From Gemmatimonadota bacterium (GTDB lineage: Bacteria > Gemmatimonadota > Gemmatimonadetes > Gemmatimonadales > GWC2-71-9), in assembly GCA_003221075.1 (NCBI GenBank), contig QHUF01000245.1, forward strand, positions 1 to 20,942: a stretch of DNA of 20,942 bases, given 5' to 3'. The position numbers and the translations under genes were made by a program. The notes below the pieces were generated by a model. That model was not told the DNA's origin. It searched no databases and saw only the letters and a program-made list of their open reading frames with translations. Below, one piece after another: positions 1 to 7,373 of the stretch (its first letter is position 1; each line of letters opens with the position of its first letter).

Positions 1-992
1 TTCCACCCCAGCCGCGCCAGCTTCTTGGCGTACGGAAACGTGGCATTTGTCAGCGCCAACGTCGACGTGCGCGGCACCCCGCCCGGCATATTCGCGACCG
101 CGTAATGAATGACTCCGTCCACGACATACGTGGGCTGGTCGTGCGTCGTCGGCTTGGTCGTTTCGATACACCCACCCTGATCCACGGCGACATCCACGAT
201 CACCGATCCCTGTTTCATCAGCTTGAGATCGGCACGCTTGACCAGGCGCGGGGCCTTGGCACCGGTCAGCAAGACCGCGCCGATCACCACATCGGCCTTC
301 GCGAGCTGTTCAAGCATGTTGTGGCGGTTGGAGTAGAGCAGATCAACGTTGGGGGCGAGGACATCGGAGAGATAACGCAGTCGGTCGAGCGAGATATCGA
401 GCAACGTCACGTGGGCACCGAGCCCGGCGGCCATTTTGGCGGCGTTCGTCCCGACGACGCCGCCGCCGAGAATCAAAACCTCCGCCGGCAACACTCCGGG
501 GACGCCCCCCAGCAAAATTCCAAACCCGCCGAACACCTTCTCGAGGTACTTGGCCCCCTCCTGCACCGCCATCCGGCCCGCCACTTCACTCATCGGCGTG
601 AGCAGCGGTAATTCCTTGCTCGGTAGCTCGACCGTCTCATACGCGATCGCGATGCAGCCGGACTTAATGATCGCCTTGGTGAGCGCTTCCGAGGCGGCAA
701 AGTGAAAGTACGTGAACACCACCTGGCCCCGGCGAATCCGCGCCCACTCGGGCTCGATCGGCTCCTTGACCTTGAGGATCAGCTCCGCCCGCGACCACAC
801 CGCATCCGCCGAGGGCACGATCTCCGCCCCGACCGCACGGTACGCGTCATCGCTGAACCCTGAGCCGAGCCCGGCGCCCTGCTCGACGAGCACCGTGTGG
901 CCGTCACCACCAACCAGCGACTCGGCGCCTGCCGGCACGAGCGCGACGCGATGCTCCGCGGTCTTGATCTCCTTCGGGACGCCGACGATCAC
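1..992 (-). CDS. ald: Alanine dehydrogenase (partial, C-terminus beyond window)
   Basis: NAD-dependent alanine dehydrogenase interconverts L-alanine and pyruvate plus ammonia in the cytosol. Reading from a GTG at 990-992, about 330 residues are present; the family is usually about 370, so roughly 40 C-terminal residues lie outside the window. Visible family features are the N-terminal VGVPKEIK, the substrate-binding Arg in EHRVAL (residue 15), the catalytic Lys in LKVKEP (about 76), the catalytic His in TYFHFAA (about 97), the Rossmann loop GGGVVGTNAA and the Asp in VDVAVDQGG. The GTG overlaps the TGA of the upstream M16 protease gene (GTGA, 4 bp), so the two are translationally coupled and the start is well supported. 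Saccharopine dehydrogenase-type or transhydrogenase alpha proteins share the fold but lack this exact set of motifs. Confidence 0.93.
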   Translation of the reverse strand, partial: MIVGVPKEIKTAEHRVALVPAGAESLVGGDGHTVLVEQGAGLGSGFSDDAYRAVGAEIVPSADAVWSRAELILKVKEPIEPEWARIRRGQVVFTYFHFAASEALTKAIIKSGCIAIAYETVELPSKELPLLTPMSEVAGRMAVQEGAKYLEKVFGGFGILLGGVPGVLPAEVLILGGGVVGTNAAKMAAGLGAHVTLLDISLDRLRYLSDVLAPNVDLLYSNRHNMLEQLAKADVVIGAVLLTGAKAPRLVKRADLKLMKQGSVIVDVAVDQGGCIETTKPTTHDQPTYVVDGVIHYAVANMPGGVPRTSTLALTNATFPYAKKLARLGW

Positions 993-1327
993 AGTTTGAC
1001 TCCCACCCCATTAGGGCCCAAAGAGACCACACTCTGACGCTCCGGAGCGAAGAATTCCGCCGCCAACGCCGACACCTCGTCCGCCGTGAGCGCCTCGACG
1101 GTCCGCAGCACTTCATCGAGGCTGCGATACGACTCGCCGTACACCGCCGTGCTCGCCAAACGATACATCCTGGCGGTGGGGCTCTCCAGCGACAACATCA
1201 GCTGTCCCAGCGTCTGCTGCTTTGCGTCGTCCAGCGCTTCCCCCCGCAACCCTTCGCTGGCCATGCGGGCGAACTCATCCCTGATTGCTTCCACCGCCTT
1301 CTCCGCGCGGGGCGGCTGCGTCCCGAC
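989..1327 (-). pseudogene. M16 family peptidase, C-terminal fragment (other frame)
   Basis: These 112 residues are the C-terminal part of the M16 peptidase whose N-terminal part ends near 1329. The segment begins at VGTQPPRAEKAVEAIRDEF, which is the family strand-helix unit, and runs through LGQLMLSLES to the TGA at 989-991 that overlaps ald. Only one base (1328) separates the last good codon of the N-terminal part from the first good codon here. Comparison with the family from memory suggests about 28-30 residues are missing at the join, including the conserved R...GLAY substrate-binding segment, and the net change is not a multiple of three. It may be real gene decay or an assembly error. 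Confidence 0.8.
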
Positions 1328-2177
1328 GCTGAAACAGGCGGCTCGACATCCCGCCGCCGAAGATGTTCGAGAGCACCAGCAGTGCGTACTTGCGCCGGTC
1401 GGAGTACGGAATGGTGTCGGTCGCAAACACGATGTGCGTCTGCGCGGTGTCCTTCTCAAATGATCGCGTGACGCCACGAACCGCCGGAGGCACCGGTGGC
1501 ACGGGGGGCGGCGTCTGCGCTACAGCTCCGTCGAACCATCCCTGCGCTTCTACTTCCTTGAGCAGCGCCTCATGCGTGATGTTGCCCGCGGCGGCGATGA
1601 CGCAATTGCCGGGGAAATACGCGCGCGAATGCAGCTGCTTCAGGTCGTCGGCCGAGATCGCGCTGACCGTCTCTTTGGTCCCCAGAATCTGGAAGCCATA
1701 GGGATGGTCCGGCCACATGAGTTCGTAGGTGAGATCGAAGACTTCATCGTCGGGCGTATCTGCGACGGTGCTGATTTCCTCGAGCACCACCTGGCGCTCG
1801 AGCGAGAGATCGCTGTCGCGCAGCGCCGGCCGGCGTACGAGGTCGGTGATGACGTCGAGCGCGCGGGGCAGATCGGCATCGAGCACCCGCGCGTGAAAGG
1901 CGGTGGCGTCGCGCGACGTGTAGGCGTCGAGCGACCCGCCGCGCGATTCCAGCGACAGCGCGATCTCCTGCGCCGTGCGCCGTTCCGTGCCCTTGAACAC
2001 CATGTGCTCGAGCAGGTGGGACACGCCCATCTTCGGGCGCAGCTCGTGCGCGCTGGCGGTCCGGACCCAGACCCCGAGCGCGACTGACCGAACGCTGGGT
2101 TCGCGCTCGCTCAGCACGGTGACCCCGTTCGGGGCAGCCGTGCGGTAAATCTCCCGGTCGAGCTTGACCGAGTCCAC
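1275..2177 (-). CDS. M16 family zinc peptidase, N-terminal fragment of a frameshifted gene
   Basis: This is the first half of an insulinase-type (M16, YmxG/PqqL-like) processing peptidase; the second half continues in another frame at 989-1327. The GTG start at 2175-2177 lies one base after the pnp stop, matching the widely seen rpsO-pnp-M16 order. The inverted zinc motif HLLEH is at residues 54-58 (metal His54 and His58, catalytic Glu57), and the distal metal Glu is in VVLEEIS (133-134). The second half-domain is entered at residues about 260-285 (IFGGGMSSRLFQ). Family members continue from there with a conserved R-x-x-x-G-L-A-Y segment, but here the frame changes right after the Gln codon at 1329-1331 and the remaining residues to 1275 are out-of-frame sequence. 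Only about 283 residues are genuine. Function of the broken product is doubtful. Confidence 0.85.
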   Translation of the reverse strand: MDSVKLDREIYRTAAPNGVTVLSEREPSVRSVALGVWVRTASAHELRPKMGVSHLLEHMVFKGTERRTAQEIALSLESRGGSLDAYTSRDATAFHARVLDADLPRALDVITDLVRRPALRDSDLSLERQVVLEEISTVADTPDDEVFDLTYELMWPDHPYGFQILGTKETVSAISADDLKQLHSRAYFPGNCVIAAAGNITHEALLKEVEAQGWFDGAVAQTPPPVPPVPPAVRGVTRSFEKDTAQTHIVFATDTIPYSDRRKYALLVLSNIFGGGMSSRLFQRRDAAAPRGEGGGSNQG

Positions 2178-2178
2178 C

Positions 2179-4257
2179 TCAGTTTTTCTCGAGCAGAGCC
2201 TTCCGGGACAGGCGCATCCGGCCCCGTTCGTCCACTTCGAGCAGCTTCACCTTCAAGTGATCGCCCTTTTTGACGACGTCTTCCGTCTTCTCGGTGCGAC
2301 CATGCTGCAGCTCGGAGATATGCAGCAGCCCTTCGACTCCGGGGATGATCTCGACGAACGCGCCGAACGCCGTCGTGCTCTTCACGACGCCCTCGTAGAC
2401 CTTCCCGACCTCGGGCTCCTGCACGATGCCCGACACCATGTCGCGCGCCCGCTCGGCGGCCTCCCCGACGCCCGAGATGGTGACCAATCCCGTGTCGTCC
2501 ACGTTGATCTCGGCGCCGGTCTGCTCCTGGATGCCGCGGATCGTCTTGCCTTTGGGACCGATGACGTCACCGATCTTGTCGGGCCGGATCTGAATCGTCA
2601 GGATGCGGGGAGCGTACTTGGAGAGCTGCGAGCGCGGCTGTGCCATCGTCTGCTGCATCACGTCGAGAATGTGAACCCGGGCCGTCTTGGCCTTCTCGAG
2701 CGCTTCGGCGATGACCTTCCAGTCGAGCCGCTCGACCTTGATGTCCATCTGAATCGACGTGACACCCTCGCGCGTCCCCGCGACCTTGAAATCCATGTCG
2801 CCGAGATGGTCCTCCGTACCCAGGATGTCGGTCAAAATAGCGGTGCGCTTGCCGTCCGTGATCAATCCCATGGCGATTCCGGCACACGCGGACTTGACGG
2901 GCACGCCGGCATCGAACAGCGCCAGCGAGCCGCCGCACACGGTGGCCATCGAGGACGAGCCATTGGATTCGAGAATGTCCGAGACGATGCGCAGCGTATA
3001 CGGGAACTGCTCGTAGGGCGGGAGGATCGCCTGCAGCGCCCGCTCGGCGAGCGCGCCGTGCCCGACCTCGCGCCGCGACGTGCCGCGAATCGGTTTCACT
3101 TCCCCCGTCGAAAACGGCGGGAAGTTGTAGTGCAGCATGAACGACTTCGTCGTCTCCTGCGCGACGTCGATCGAGTCGATGCGCTGCTCATCCCGCGTCG
3201 TCCCGAGCGTCACCGACACCAAGGCCTGGGTCTGACCTCGCGTGAAGAGCGCCGAACCATGTGTTCGGGGCAACCATCCCACCTCACAGGTTATCGGCCG
3301 TACCGTGTCGAGATCGCGCCCGTCGACGCGCTCGCCCGCCGACAGCACACGATCGCGCATCGTCTTGTACTCGATCTCCTCGATGACCGTCACGATTTCC
3401 CGCGGCTTGTCGGGAAATTCCTCGGCCAGCTTTTCGACGATCGTCTGCTTGATGGCGCTGAGCGCCTGCGTCCGCTCTGCTTTGACGGCCAACGTCAACG
3501 CTTCAGAGACTTTATCGTCCGCCAATTCCTTGACGCGCGCGACGAGATCAGCGGGAGGCTCGGCCTTGACCCACTCCATCTTGGGCTGGCGCATCGCATC
3601 CACCACTTCGTCGCTGATGTCGAGTAGCTCCTTGATCCCCTTGTGCGCCACCTCGAGCGCCTTCACGATCTCGGCCTCGGTGAGCTCCAACGCGCCGCCC
3701 TCGACCATGACGATCGATTCGTGGGAGCCGGAGACGGTGAGGTCCAAGTCGGAGAATTCGAGCTGCTGGAAGGTCGGGTTCAGAATCCACGACCCTTCGA
3801 CCCGGCCGACGCGAACGGCGGCAATCGGGCCATTCCAGGGCACTTTGGACATTGACAGCGCCGCCGACGCCGCGGTCAGGCCGAGCACGTCGGCATCGTT
3901 TTCCTGGTCGGCCGAGAGCACATAGACGAAGACCTGCACTTCGTTCTTGAAGCCCTCGGGGAAGAGCGGCCGCACCGACCGGTCGATCACGCGGGCCGAG
4001 GTGATTTCCTCGTCTGACGGCCGGCCTTCGCGCTTCAAAAAGCCGCCGGGGATCTTGCCGGCGGCGTAGGCCTTCTCGCGGTATTCGACGGTCAGCGGAA
4101 AGTACGGCAGGTTCGCGATGTTATCGGACACCGTGACCGCGGCCAACACGACCGTCTCGCCGAATTGGAGGAGACACGATCCTGCGGCTTGCTTGGCCAG
4201 TCGCCCCGCTTCGAGCTTCAATGTGCGGCCGGCGAACTGCTTCTCGACGTGCTTCAC
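2179..4257 (-). CDS. pnp: Polyribonucleotide nucleotidyltransferase (PNPase)
   Basis: PNPase is a trimeric phosphorolytic 3'-to-5' exoribonuclease and RNA-degradosome component. At 692 residues it is of normal length (about 690-720). Two RNase PH-like domains are visible: the first from residue about 10 (GRLAKQAAGSCLLQFGETVV), the second from about 315 (RTHGSALFTRGQTQALVSVTLG), with the catalytic-site GTREGVTSIQMDIK stretch further on. These are followed by a KH domain (IGKGKTIRGIQEQTGAEI-like segment near 565-590) and an S1 domain (VGKVYEGVVKSTTAFGAFVE to the C-terminus). The start is a GTG (4255-4257) immediately before the typical MKHVEKQF sequence. It lies 84 bases downstream of rpsO, with a terminator-like hairpin between them, and one base upstream of the M16 protease gene. 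Confidence 0.97.
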   Translation of the reverse strand: MKHVEKQFAGRTLKLEAGRLAKQAAGSCLLQFGETVVLAAVTVSDNIANLPYFPLTVEYREKAYAAGKIPGGFLKREGRPSDEEITSARVIDRSVRPLFPEGFKNEVQVFVYVLSADQENDADVLGLTAASAALSMSKVPWNGPIAAVRVGRVEGSWILNPTFQQLEFSDLDLTVSGSHESIVMVEGGALELTEAEIVKALEVAHKGIKELLDISDEVVDAMRQPKMEWVKAEPPADLVARVKELADDKVSEALTLAVKAERTQALSAIKQTIVEKLAEEFPDKPREIVTVIEEIEYKTMRDRVLSAGERVDGRDLDTVRPITCEVGWLPRTHGSALFTRGQTQALVSVTLGTTRDEQRIDSIDVAQETTKSFMLHYNFPPFSTGEVKPIRGTSRREVGHGALAERALQAILPPYEQFPYTLRIVSDILESNGSSSMATVCGGSLALFDAGVPVKSACAGIAMGLITDGKRTAILTDILGTEDHLGDMDFKVAGTREGVTSIQMDIKVERLDWKVIAEALEKAKTARVHILDVMQQTMAQPRSQLSKYAPRILTIQIRPDKIGDVIGPKGKTIRGIQEQTGAEINVDDTGLVTISGVGEAAERARDMVSGIVQEPEVGKVYEGVVKSTTAFGAFVEIIPGVEGLLHISELQHGRTEKTEDVVKKGDHLKVKLLEVDERGRMRLSRKALLEKN

Positions 4258-4281
4258 TAATCTGCCTGTCTAGAGCAATGG

Positions 4282-4319
4282 AAAAAACGCCGAGCGCCCC
4301 GGTGCTCTTCCCGGGACGC
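4282..4319 (-). terminator. Hairpin with U-tract between rpsO and pnp (attenuator)
   Basis: On the minus strand a 9-bp GC-rich stem (arms 4311-4319 and 4294-4302, one G-U pair) with an 8-nt loop is followed five bases later by a run of six T (plus-strand A run 4282-4287). It looks like an intrinsic terminator with a short gap before the U-tract. Because pnp has no other visible promoter, it probably acts as a partial terminator or RNA-processing hairpin, as known between rpsO and pnp in other bacteria. Confidence 0.65.
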
Positions 4320-4341
4320 CCTGCAACGACACCGTTACCAC

Positions 4342-4599
4342 CTAATGACGGAGACCGAGCTCGTCGATGAGCTGCCGGTACTTCGCGAGATCGGTGCGCT
4401 TCAAGTACTCCAGCAGGCGGCGGCGGCGGCTGACCATACGCAGCAGGCCACGTTGCCCGTGGTAGTCCTTGGCGTGGACCCGGAAGTGCTCGGTGAGGCT
4501 GTTGATGCGCTCGGTGAGCAGCGCTACCTGGACCCGGCTGGAGCCGGTGTCCCGGTCGTGCAACCCGTGTTTCCTGACCGGCGTCGTCTTGTCGTACAT
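4342..4599 (-). CDS. rpsO: 30S ribosomal protein S15
   Basis: S15 is a primary 16S rRNA-binding protein of the small-subunit platform. The 85-residue product has the family core intact: HDRDTGSSRVQVALLTERI (about 15-33), LTEHFRVHAKDYHGQRGLL and the C-terminal RRRRLLEYLKR helix. Family length is about 89, so it is full length. It starts at ATG 4597-4599 with an AGGGA ribosome-binding-site candidate about 9 bases upstream. It leads the rpsO-pnp pair and is divergent from the kinase gene on the plus strand. In other bacteria S15 represses its own mRNA; the short leader here shows no obvious pseudoknot I can confirm. Confidence 0.97.
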   Translation of the reverse strand: MYDKTTPVRKHGLHDRDTGSSRVQVALLTERINSLTEHFRVHAKDYHGQRGLLRMVSRRRRLLEYLKRTDLAKYRQLIDELGLRH

Positions 4600-4631
4600 C
4601 GTCCCAGTTCCCTAATCGTTGGAAGCGCCGT

Positions 4632-4660
4632 AGGTTAACCGGCTCACACCCCTTTGTAAA
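4632..4660 (-). promoter_or_regulatory. Candidate promoter for rpsO
   Basis: On the minus strand TTTACA (4655-4660, 5 of 6 to the -35 consensus) and TAACCT (4632-4637, 3 of 6 to -10) are separated by exactly 17 bases. They lie about 33 bases upstream of the rpsO ATG in a gap between divergent genes where a promoter is expected. The -10 match is weak, so this is tentative. Confidence 0.35.
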
Positions 4661-5685
4661 GTGACTTCTTCAGACGCCGAGACGCCGCGACGCCTAGTCC
4701 TAATACCGCTACCGATCTCGTAGGCCAAAAACTCGGCCCGTATGTCCTGGAGCGCCTGCTCGGCCAGGGGGGGTTCGCCTGGGCGTTCGTCGGACGGGAA
4801 CAGGACGGCACCCCCGTCGCCATCAAGGTCCTGAAGCCGCGCTATGCCGGCGACTCTCTGTTCGAGAGCCGGTTTCGGAACGAAAGCGAGACCGCCGCAA
4901 AGCTCGAGCACCCCAACATCATCCGCATCCGCTCGGTCGCCAAGACGGGCGAGCATGTCTACTTCGCGATGGACCTCTGCGCCGACAGCCTCGGCGCCCG
5001 CATCGCCCGGGAGGGGCCGCTGGCCGAGGAGGACATCCTGCGGCTGGCGCACGATATCGCCGCGGCACTCGAGTTTGCACACCAGCGGGGCGTCATTCAC
5101 CGCGACCTGAAGCCCGACAACGTGCTGATTCGTTCGGACGGCGCGGCGGTTCTGACAGACTTTGGCATCGCCCGCGCCGTTTCGGGCTACGTGGCGTCGA
5201 CCGGTGTGAACATGACGATCGGTACTCCGCACTATCTGTCACCGGAACAGGCGCAAGGACGGCCCCTCGATCAGCGCGTCGACTTTTACGCGCTGGGCGT
5301 CACGCTCTACAAGGCCGCGACAGGCGAGGTCCCGTTCAGCTCGAACGACTGGTTCGAGCTGGCGCGCATGCACGTCGAGGATCCACCACCCTCGCTGCGC
5401 CGCAAGCGTCCGGAGCTCTCGAAGCGGTTCGAGCGGGTGGTGATGAAGTGCCTGGCCAAGCACCCCGACGACCGCTACGCCGACGCCGCGGAGCTGCGTG
5501 CCGACCTCGAGGAGGTCGAGCAGAAACGCCGCCCGACCGTGAACCTGGGCCCGGCGCCGCTCGGCACGGCTCAGCGCGAGGCGCTGGCCGACCCGCCCTC
5601 CGGCCGCAGGACCTGGCTCGTCATTGCGGCTGTCGGGATTGGATTGGTACTGCTCGTGGCGTTGGTGGTCAGGTTTATGCGTTGA
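4660..5685 (+). CDS. Membrane-anchored Ser/Thr protein kinase (PknB-like), start codon unresolved
   Basis: This is a Hanks-type kinase, probably cytoplasmic and tethered to the inner membrane. In order it has a Gly-rich loop (GQGGFAWAF, from 4762), VAIK with the ATP-binding Lys (codon 4825-4827), HRDLKPDN (from 5098), DFG (from 5158), TPHYLSPEQ in place of APE, and DFYALGVTLY. A charged linker is followed by one membrane helix (codons 5614-5670) and only four residues after it, so there is no sensor domain outside. The frame is open from 4660, after a TAA at 4657-4659, but has no ATG, GTG or TTG before the Gly-rich loop. The out-of-frame GTG at 4661 reads VTSSDAETPRR and would join the kinase frame if one base were missing. 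The next ATG (4969) would discard the ATP-binding lobe. It is the only plus-strand gene, and its last 11 bases overlap the end of the convergent gene. Confidence 0.88.
   Translation, partial: SDFFRRRDAATPSPNTATDLVGQKLGPYVLERLLGQGGFAWAFVGREQDGTPVAIKVLKPRYAGDSLFESRFRNESETAAKLEHPNIIRIRSVAKTGEHVYFAMDLCADSLGARIAREGPLAEEDILRLAHDIAAALEFAHQRGVIHRDLKPDNVLIRSDGAAVLTDFGIARAVSGYVASTGVNMTIGTPHYLSPEQAQGRPLDQRVDFYALGVTLYKAATGEVPFSSNDWFELARMHVEDPPPSLRRKRPELSKRFERVVMKCLAKHPDDRYADAAELRADLEEVEQKRRPTVNLGPAPLGTAQREALADPPSGRRTWLVIAAVGIGLVLLVALVVRFMR
4673..4696. repeat. Octamer tandem repeat (GACGCCNN x3)
   Basis: Three consecutive 8-bp units, GACGCCGA, GACGCCGC and GACGCCTA, lie exactly where the kinase start codon should be. 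The unit is the same type as the one that opens the repeat at 19723. An indel inside such a repeat would explain the missing in-frame start. Confidence 0.6.
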
Positions 5686-6058
5686 AGAACCGGCGGACTG
5701 CTTGGTATACACGGGCGAGAACGCCGACACGTGGTGCGCCGGCAGATTCGGGGACAGGAGAATGGGGAATGGTGACGATCCCCTCGACCGCACCTCGCAG
5801 ATCTCGTTCCAATCGCTTCGGGAACCGTCGTTCGGCAAGCCGCACCGCAAACCCCGGCTTCTCAGCGCTTCCGGCCAACTCTACGACGCCCGGATGCGCC
5901 CGCTCGATCACCTCGATCACGGGTTTCAGCCATTCCCCATTCCCCATTCCCCGTTCTCGATAGTACACGGCCGTCACCGTCCCCACGAGCTGCTCTGCCG
6001 TCACTCGCCCTGCGAGATAGCCGGTGAGGGCTTCGTTAACGGACGTTGCGGATGACAT
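5675..6058 (-). CDS. Small uncharacterised protein downstream of rseP
   Basis: I do not recognise this 127-residue protein. It starts at ATG 6056-6058, 23 bases inside the end of rseP, which implies translational coupling, and its tail overlaps the convergent kinase gene by 11 bases. It has no signal peptide, membrane helix or cysteine pattern. The sequence is Arg/Glu/Val-rich and probably helical, with central segments IEVIERAHPGVVEL and AVRLAERRFPKRLERDL and a basic tail, YQAVRRFFNA. Two stretches, GMGNGEW (about residues 37-43) and TIPHSPVPES (about 96-105), are encoded by G-rich heptamer-type repeats in opposite orientation (5930-5955 and 5750-5774), so they look like in-frame repeat insertions rather than ancestral protein. 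The real protein would then be three conserved blocks separated by repeat-encoded linkers. Coding status is supported by operon position and continuous frame. Confidence 0.65.
   Translation of the reverse strand: MSSATSVNEALTGYLAGRVTAEQLVGTVTAVYYRERGMGNGEWLKPVIEVIERAHPGVVELAGSAEKPGFAVRLAERRFPKRLERDLRGAVEGIVTIPHSPVPESAGAPRVGVLARVYQAVRRFFNA
5750..5774 (+). repeat. G-rich repeat, GGGGACA...GGGGAATGGT type
   Basis: This 25-base plus-strand sequence begins GGGGACA and ends GGGGAATGGTG. It matches the minus-strand sequence at 8287-8311 inside dxr at 21 of 25 positions by eye. It lies inside the small unknown gene, in the orientation opposite to that gene. Confidence 0.6.
5930..5955 (-). repeat. 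G-rich heptamer tandem repeat (GGGGAAT x3)
   Basis: On the minus strand three perfect GGGGAAT units are followed by GG. They are read in frame as part of GMGNGEW in the small unknown protein. The repeat is inverted relative to the related copy at 5750-5774. Confidence 0.7.
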
Positions 6059-7373
6059 CGTTGGAGATCGCCAGGACCATGATGACCAGGATGATCACCA
6101 TGCCGACCTGCGTGAGCCGCAGCCGCAGCTGCGGAGAGAGGGGCTTGCGCCGGATCGCCTCCGCGACGAGGAACATGGCATGCCCGCCGTCGAGTACGGG
6201 AATCGGCAGGAGATTCAACACCGCCAGACTTACGGAGAAGAAGGCGAGGAATTGCAAGTAAAAGTCGAGGCCCAACCGAGCTGCCTGCCCCGACATCTGG
6301 GCGATCGCAATCACTCCACCGAGCTCCCGCGCCGACGCGTGGCCTGTGACGAGGCGTTTGACCTGTATCACCACCGCGACGACCTGCGACCCGGTCTGTC
6401 GCACACCCACGGCGAGCGCGGTTCCGAGGCCGACCGGCACCCGCACCAGCGGCGGATTTACGCCGACGCCGATCACGCCGAAGTGTTGACCGACCGAGTC
6501 TGTGGGTACCGGTGTGATCGGGATTTGAATGGCGCTGTCGCCACGGAGCACCGTGAGCACGAGTGGCTTCCCGACGCTTTCCCGGATGCGGCGCACCATA
6601 TCGGTCCACGACACGACGGTGTCGGAGCCGATCCGCAGGACGACGTCCCCAGGGCGCAGTCCAGCCCGGTGCGCGGGCTGGCCGAGTGTGACAGGACCGA
6701 TGCGGGGCGGGAACAGGGGCACAAGAGCACGCGCGAGCTGGTGGCGGGCGGCGGTGTCGTGCGGGACGTGAATCGCGATCGGCTCAGGACGTCCGGCGAT
6801 CTGGAAACGCAGCGCTTCGGGACCCGACAGGATCTTCTTGTCGAGATCATCCCAGGTCCTGAGCGAGTCGCCGTTGACGCGGACGATGCGATCGCCGCGC
6901 CGCAACGTGGCCAGCGCTTCCGCGCCCGCTGGCACACGTGAAGCGTCCACGGAATCCACCGGCGTCATCACCATACGCTGGTCGCCCGCAACGGCGAGGA
7001 GGCCGGTGTAGATCACGAATGCCAGGAACAGATTCATCGTCACGCCGGCGAGAATCACGGCCATGCGCGCCCACAGCGGCTTCTTATCGAACGTGCGCGC
7101 GGGATCGATGGCGGCATCCGCTTTCCCGCCTTCCAGCTCACCCACCATTCCTTCCTCCTCGAGGCCCGCCATCTTCACGTAGCCGCCGAGCGGAATCCAC
7201 GAGATCCAGTACTCCGTCTCTCCCCGGCGCCAGGAAATCAGCGGCCGTCCGAACCCCAGAGAGAAGCGCAGCACCTGGATCCCGACCGCTTTGGCGACGA
7301 TAAAGTGGCCGAACTCGTGCACCGAGATCAGCACGCCAAGCACGACGACGAACGAAACAATCGTCAGGAGCAT
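6036..7373 (-). CDS. rseP: Site-2 zinc metalloprotease RseP family
   Basis: This inner-membrane S2P protease cleaves membrane-bound anti-sigma factors or signal-peptide remnants within the bilayer. Its 445 residues match the family length. HEFGH is at residues 19-23 in the first membrane helix (zinc ligands His19 and His23, catalytic Glu20). LDGG at about 394-397 supplies the third zinc ligand (Asp395). A further helix is near 125-145 (VILAGVTMNLFLAFVIYTGLL), and the C-terminal helix is QVGMVIILVIMVLAIS. Two PDZ domains lie between about residues 150 and 300 (VRVNGDSLRTW and HRAGLRPGDVVLRIGSD). The ATG at 7371-7373 overlaps the dxr end by 10 bases. The uppS-cdsA-dxr-rseP order is common in bacteria. 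No anti-sigma factor gene is nearby, so its substrate cannot be inferred here. Confidence 0.96.
   Translation of the reverse strand: MLLTIVSFVVVLGVLISVHEFGHFIVAKAVGIQVLRFSLGFGRPLISWRRGETEYWISWIPLGGYVKMAGLEEEGMVGELEGGKADAAIDPARTFDKKPLWARMAVILAGVTMNLFLAFVIYTGLLAVAGDQRMVMTPVDSVDASRVPAGAEALATLRRGDRIVRVNGDSLRTWDDLDKKILSGPEALRFQIAGRPEPIAIHVPHDTAARHQLARALVPLFPPRIGPVTLGQPAHRAGLRPGDVVLRIGSDTVVSWTDMVRRIRESVGKPLVLTVLRGDSAIQIPITPVPTDSVGQHFGVIGVGVNPPLVRVPVGLGTALAVGVRQTGSQVVAVVIQVKRLVTGHASARELGGVIAIAQMSGQAARLGLDFYLQFLAFFSVSLAVLNLLPIPVLDGGHAMFLVAEAIRRKPLSPQLRLRLTQVGMVIILVIMVLAISNDVIRNVR

Noticed and set aside
105..611. 168-codon plus-strand open frame opposite ald
   Set aside because: The minus strand is a clear alanine dehydrogenase with catalytic residues; the plus frame is a shadow.
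1328..1331. Programmed frameshifting in the M16 gene
   Set aside because: No slippery heptamer is seen, and a conserved segment of about 28-30 residues is missing, so a shift alone would not restore the protein.
2164..3627. Long plus-strand open frame opposite pnp
   Set aside because: It is antisense to an intact pnp, with Arg/Asp/Leu-rich composition typical of the complement of GC-rich codons and no motifs.
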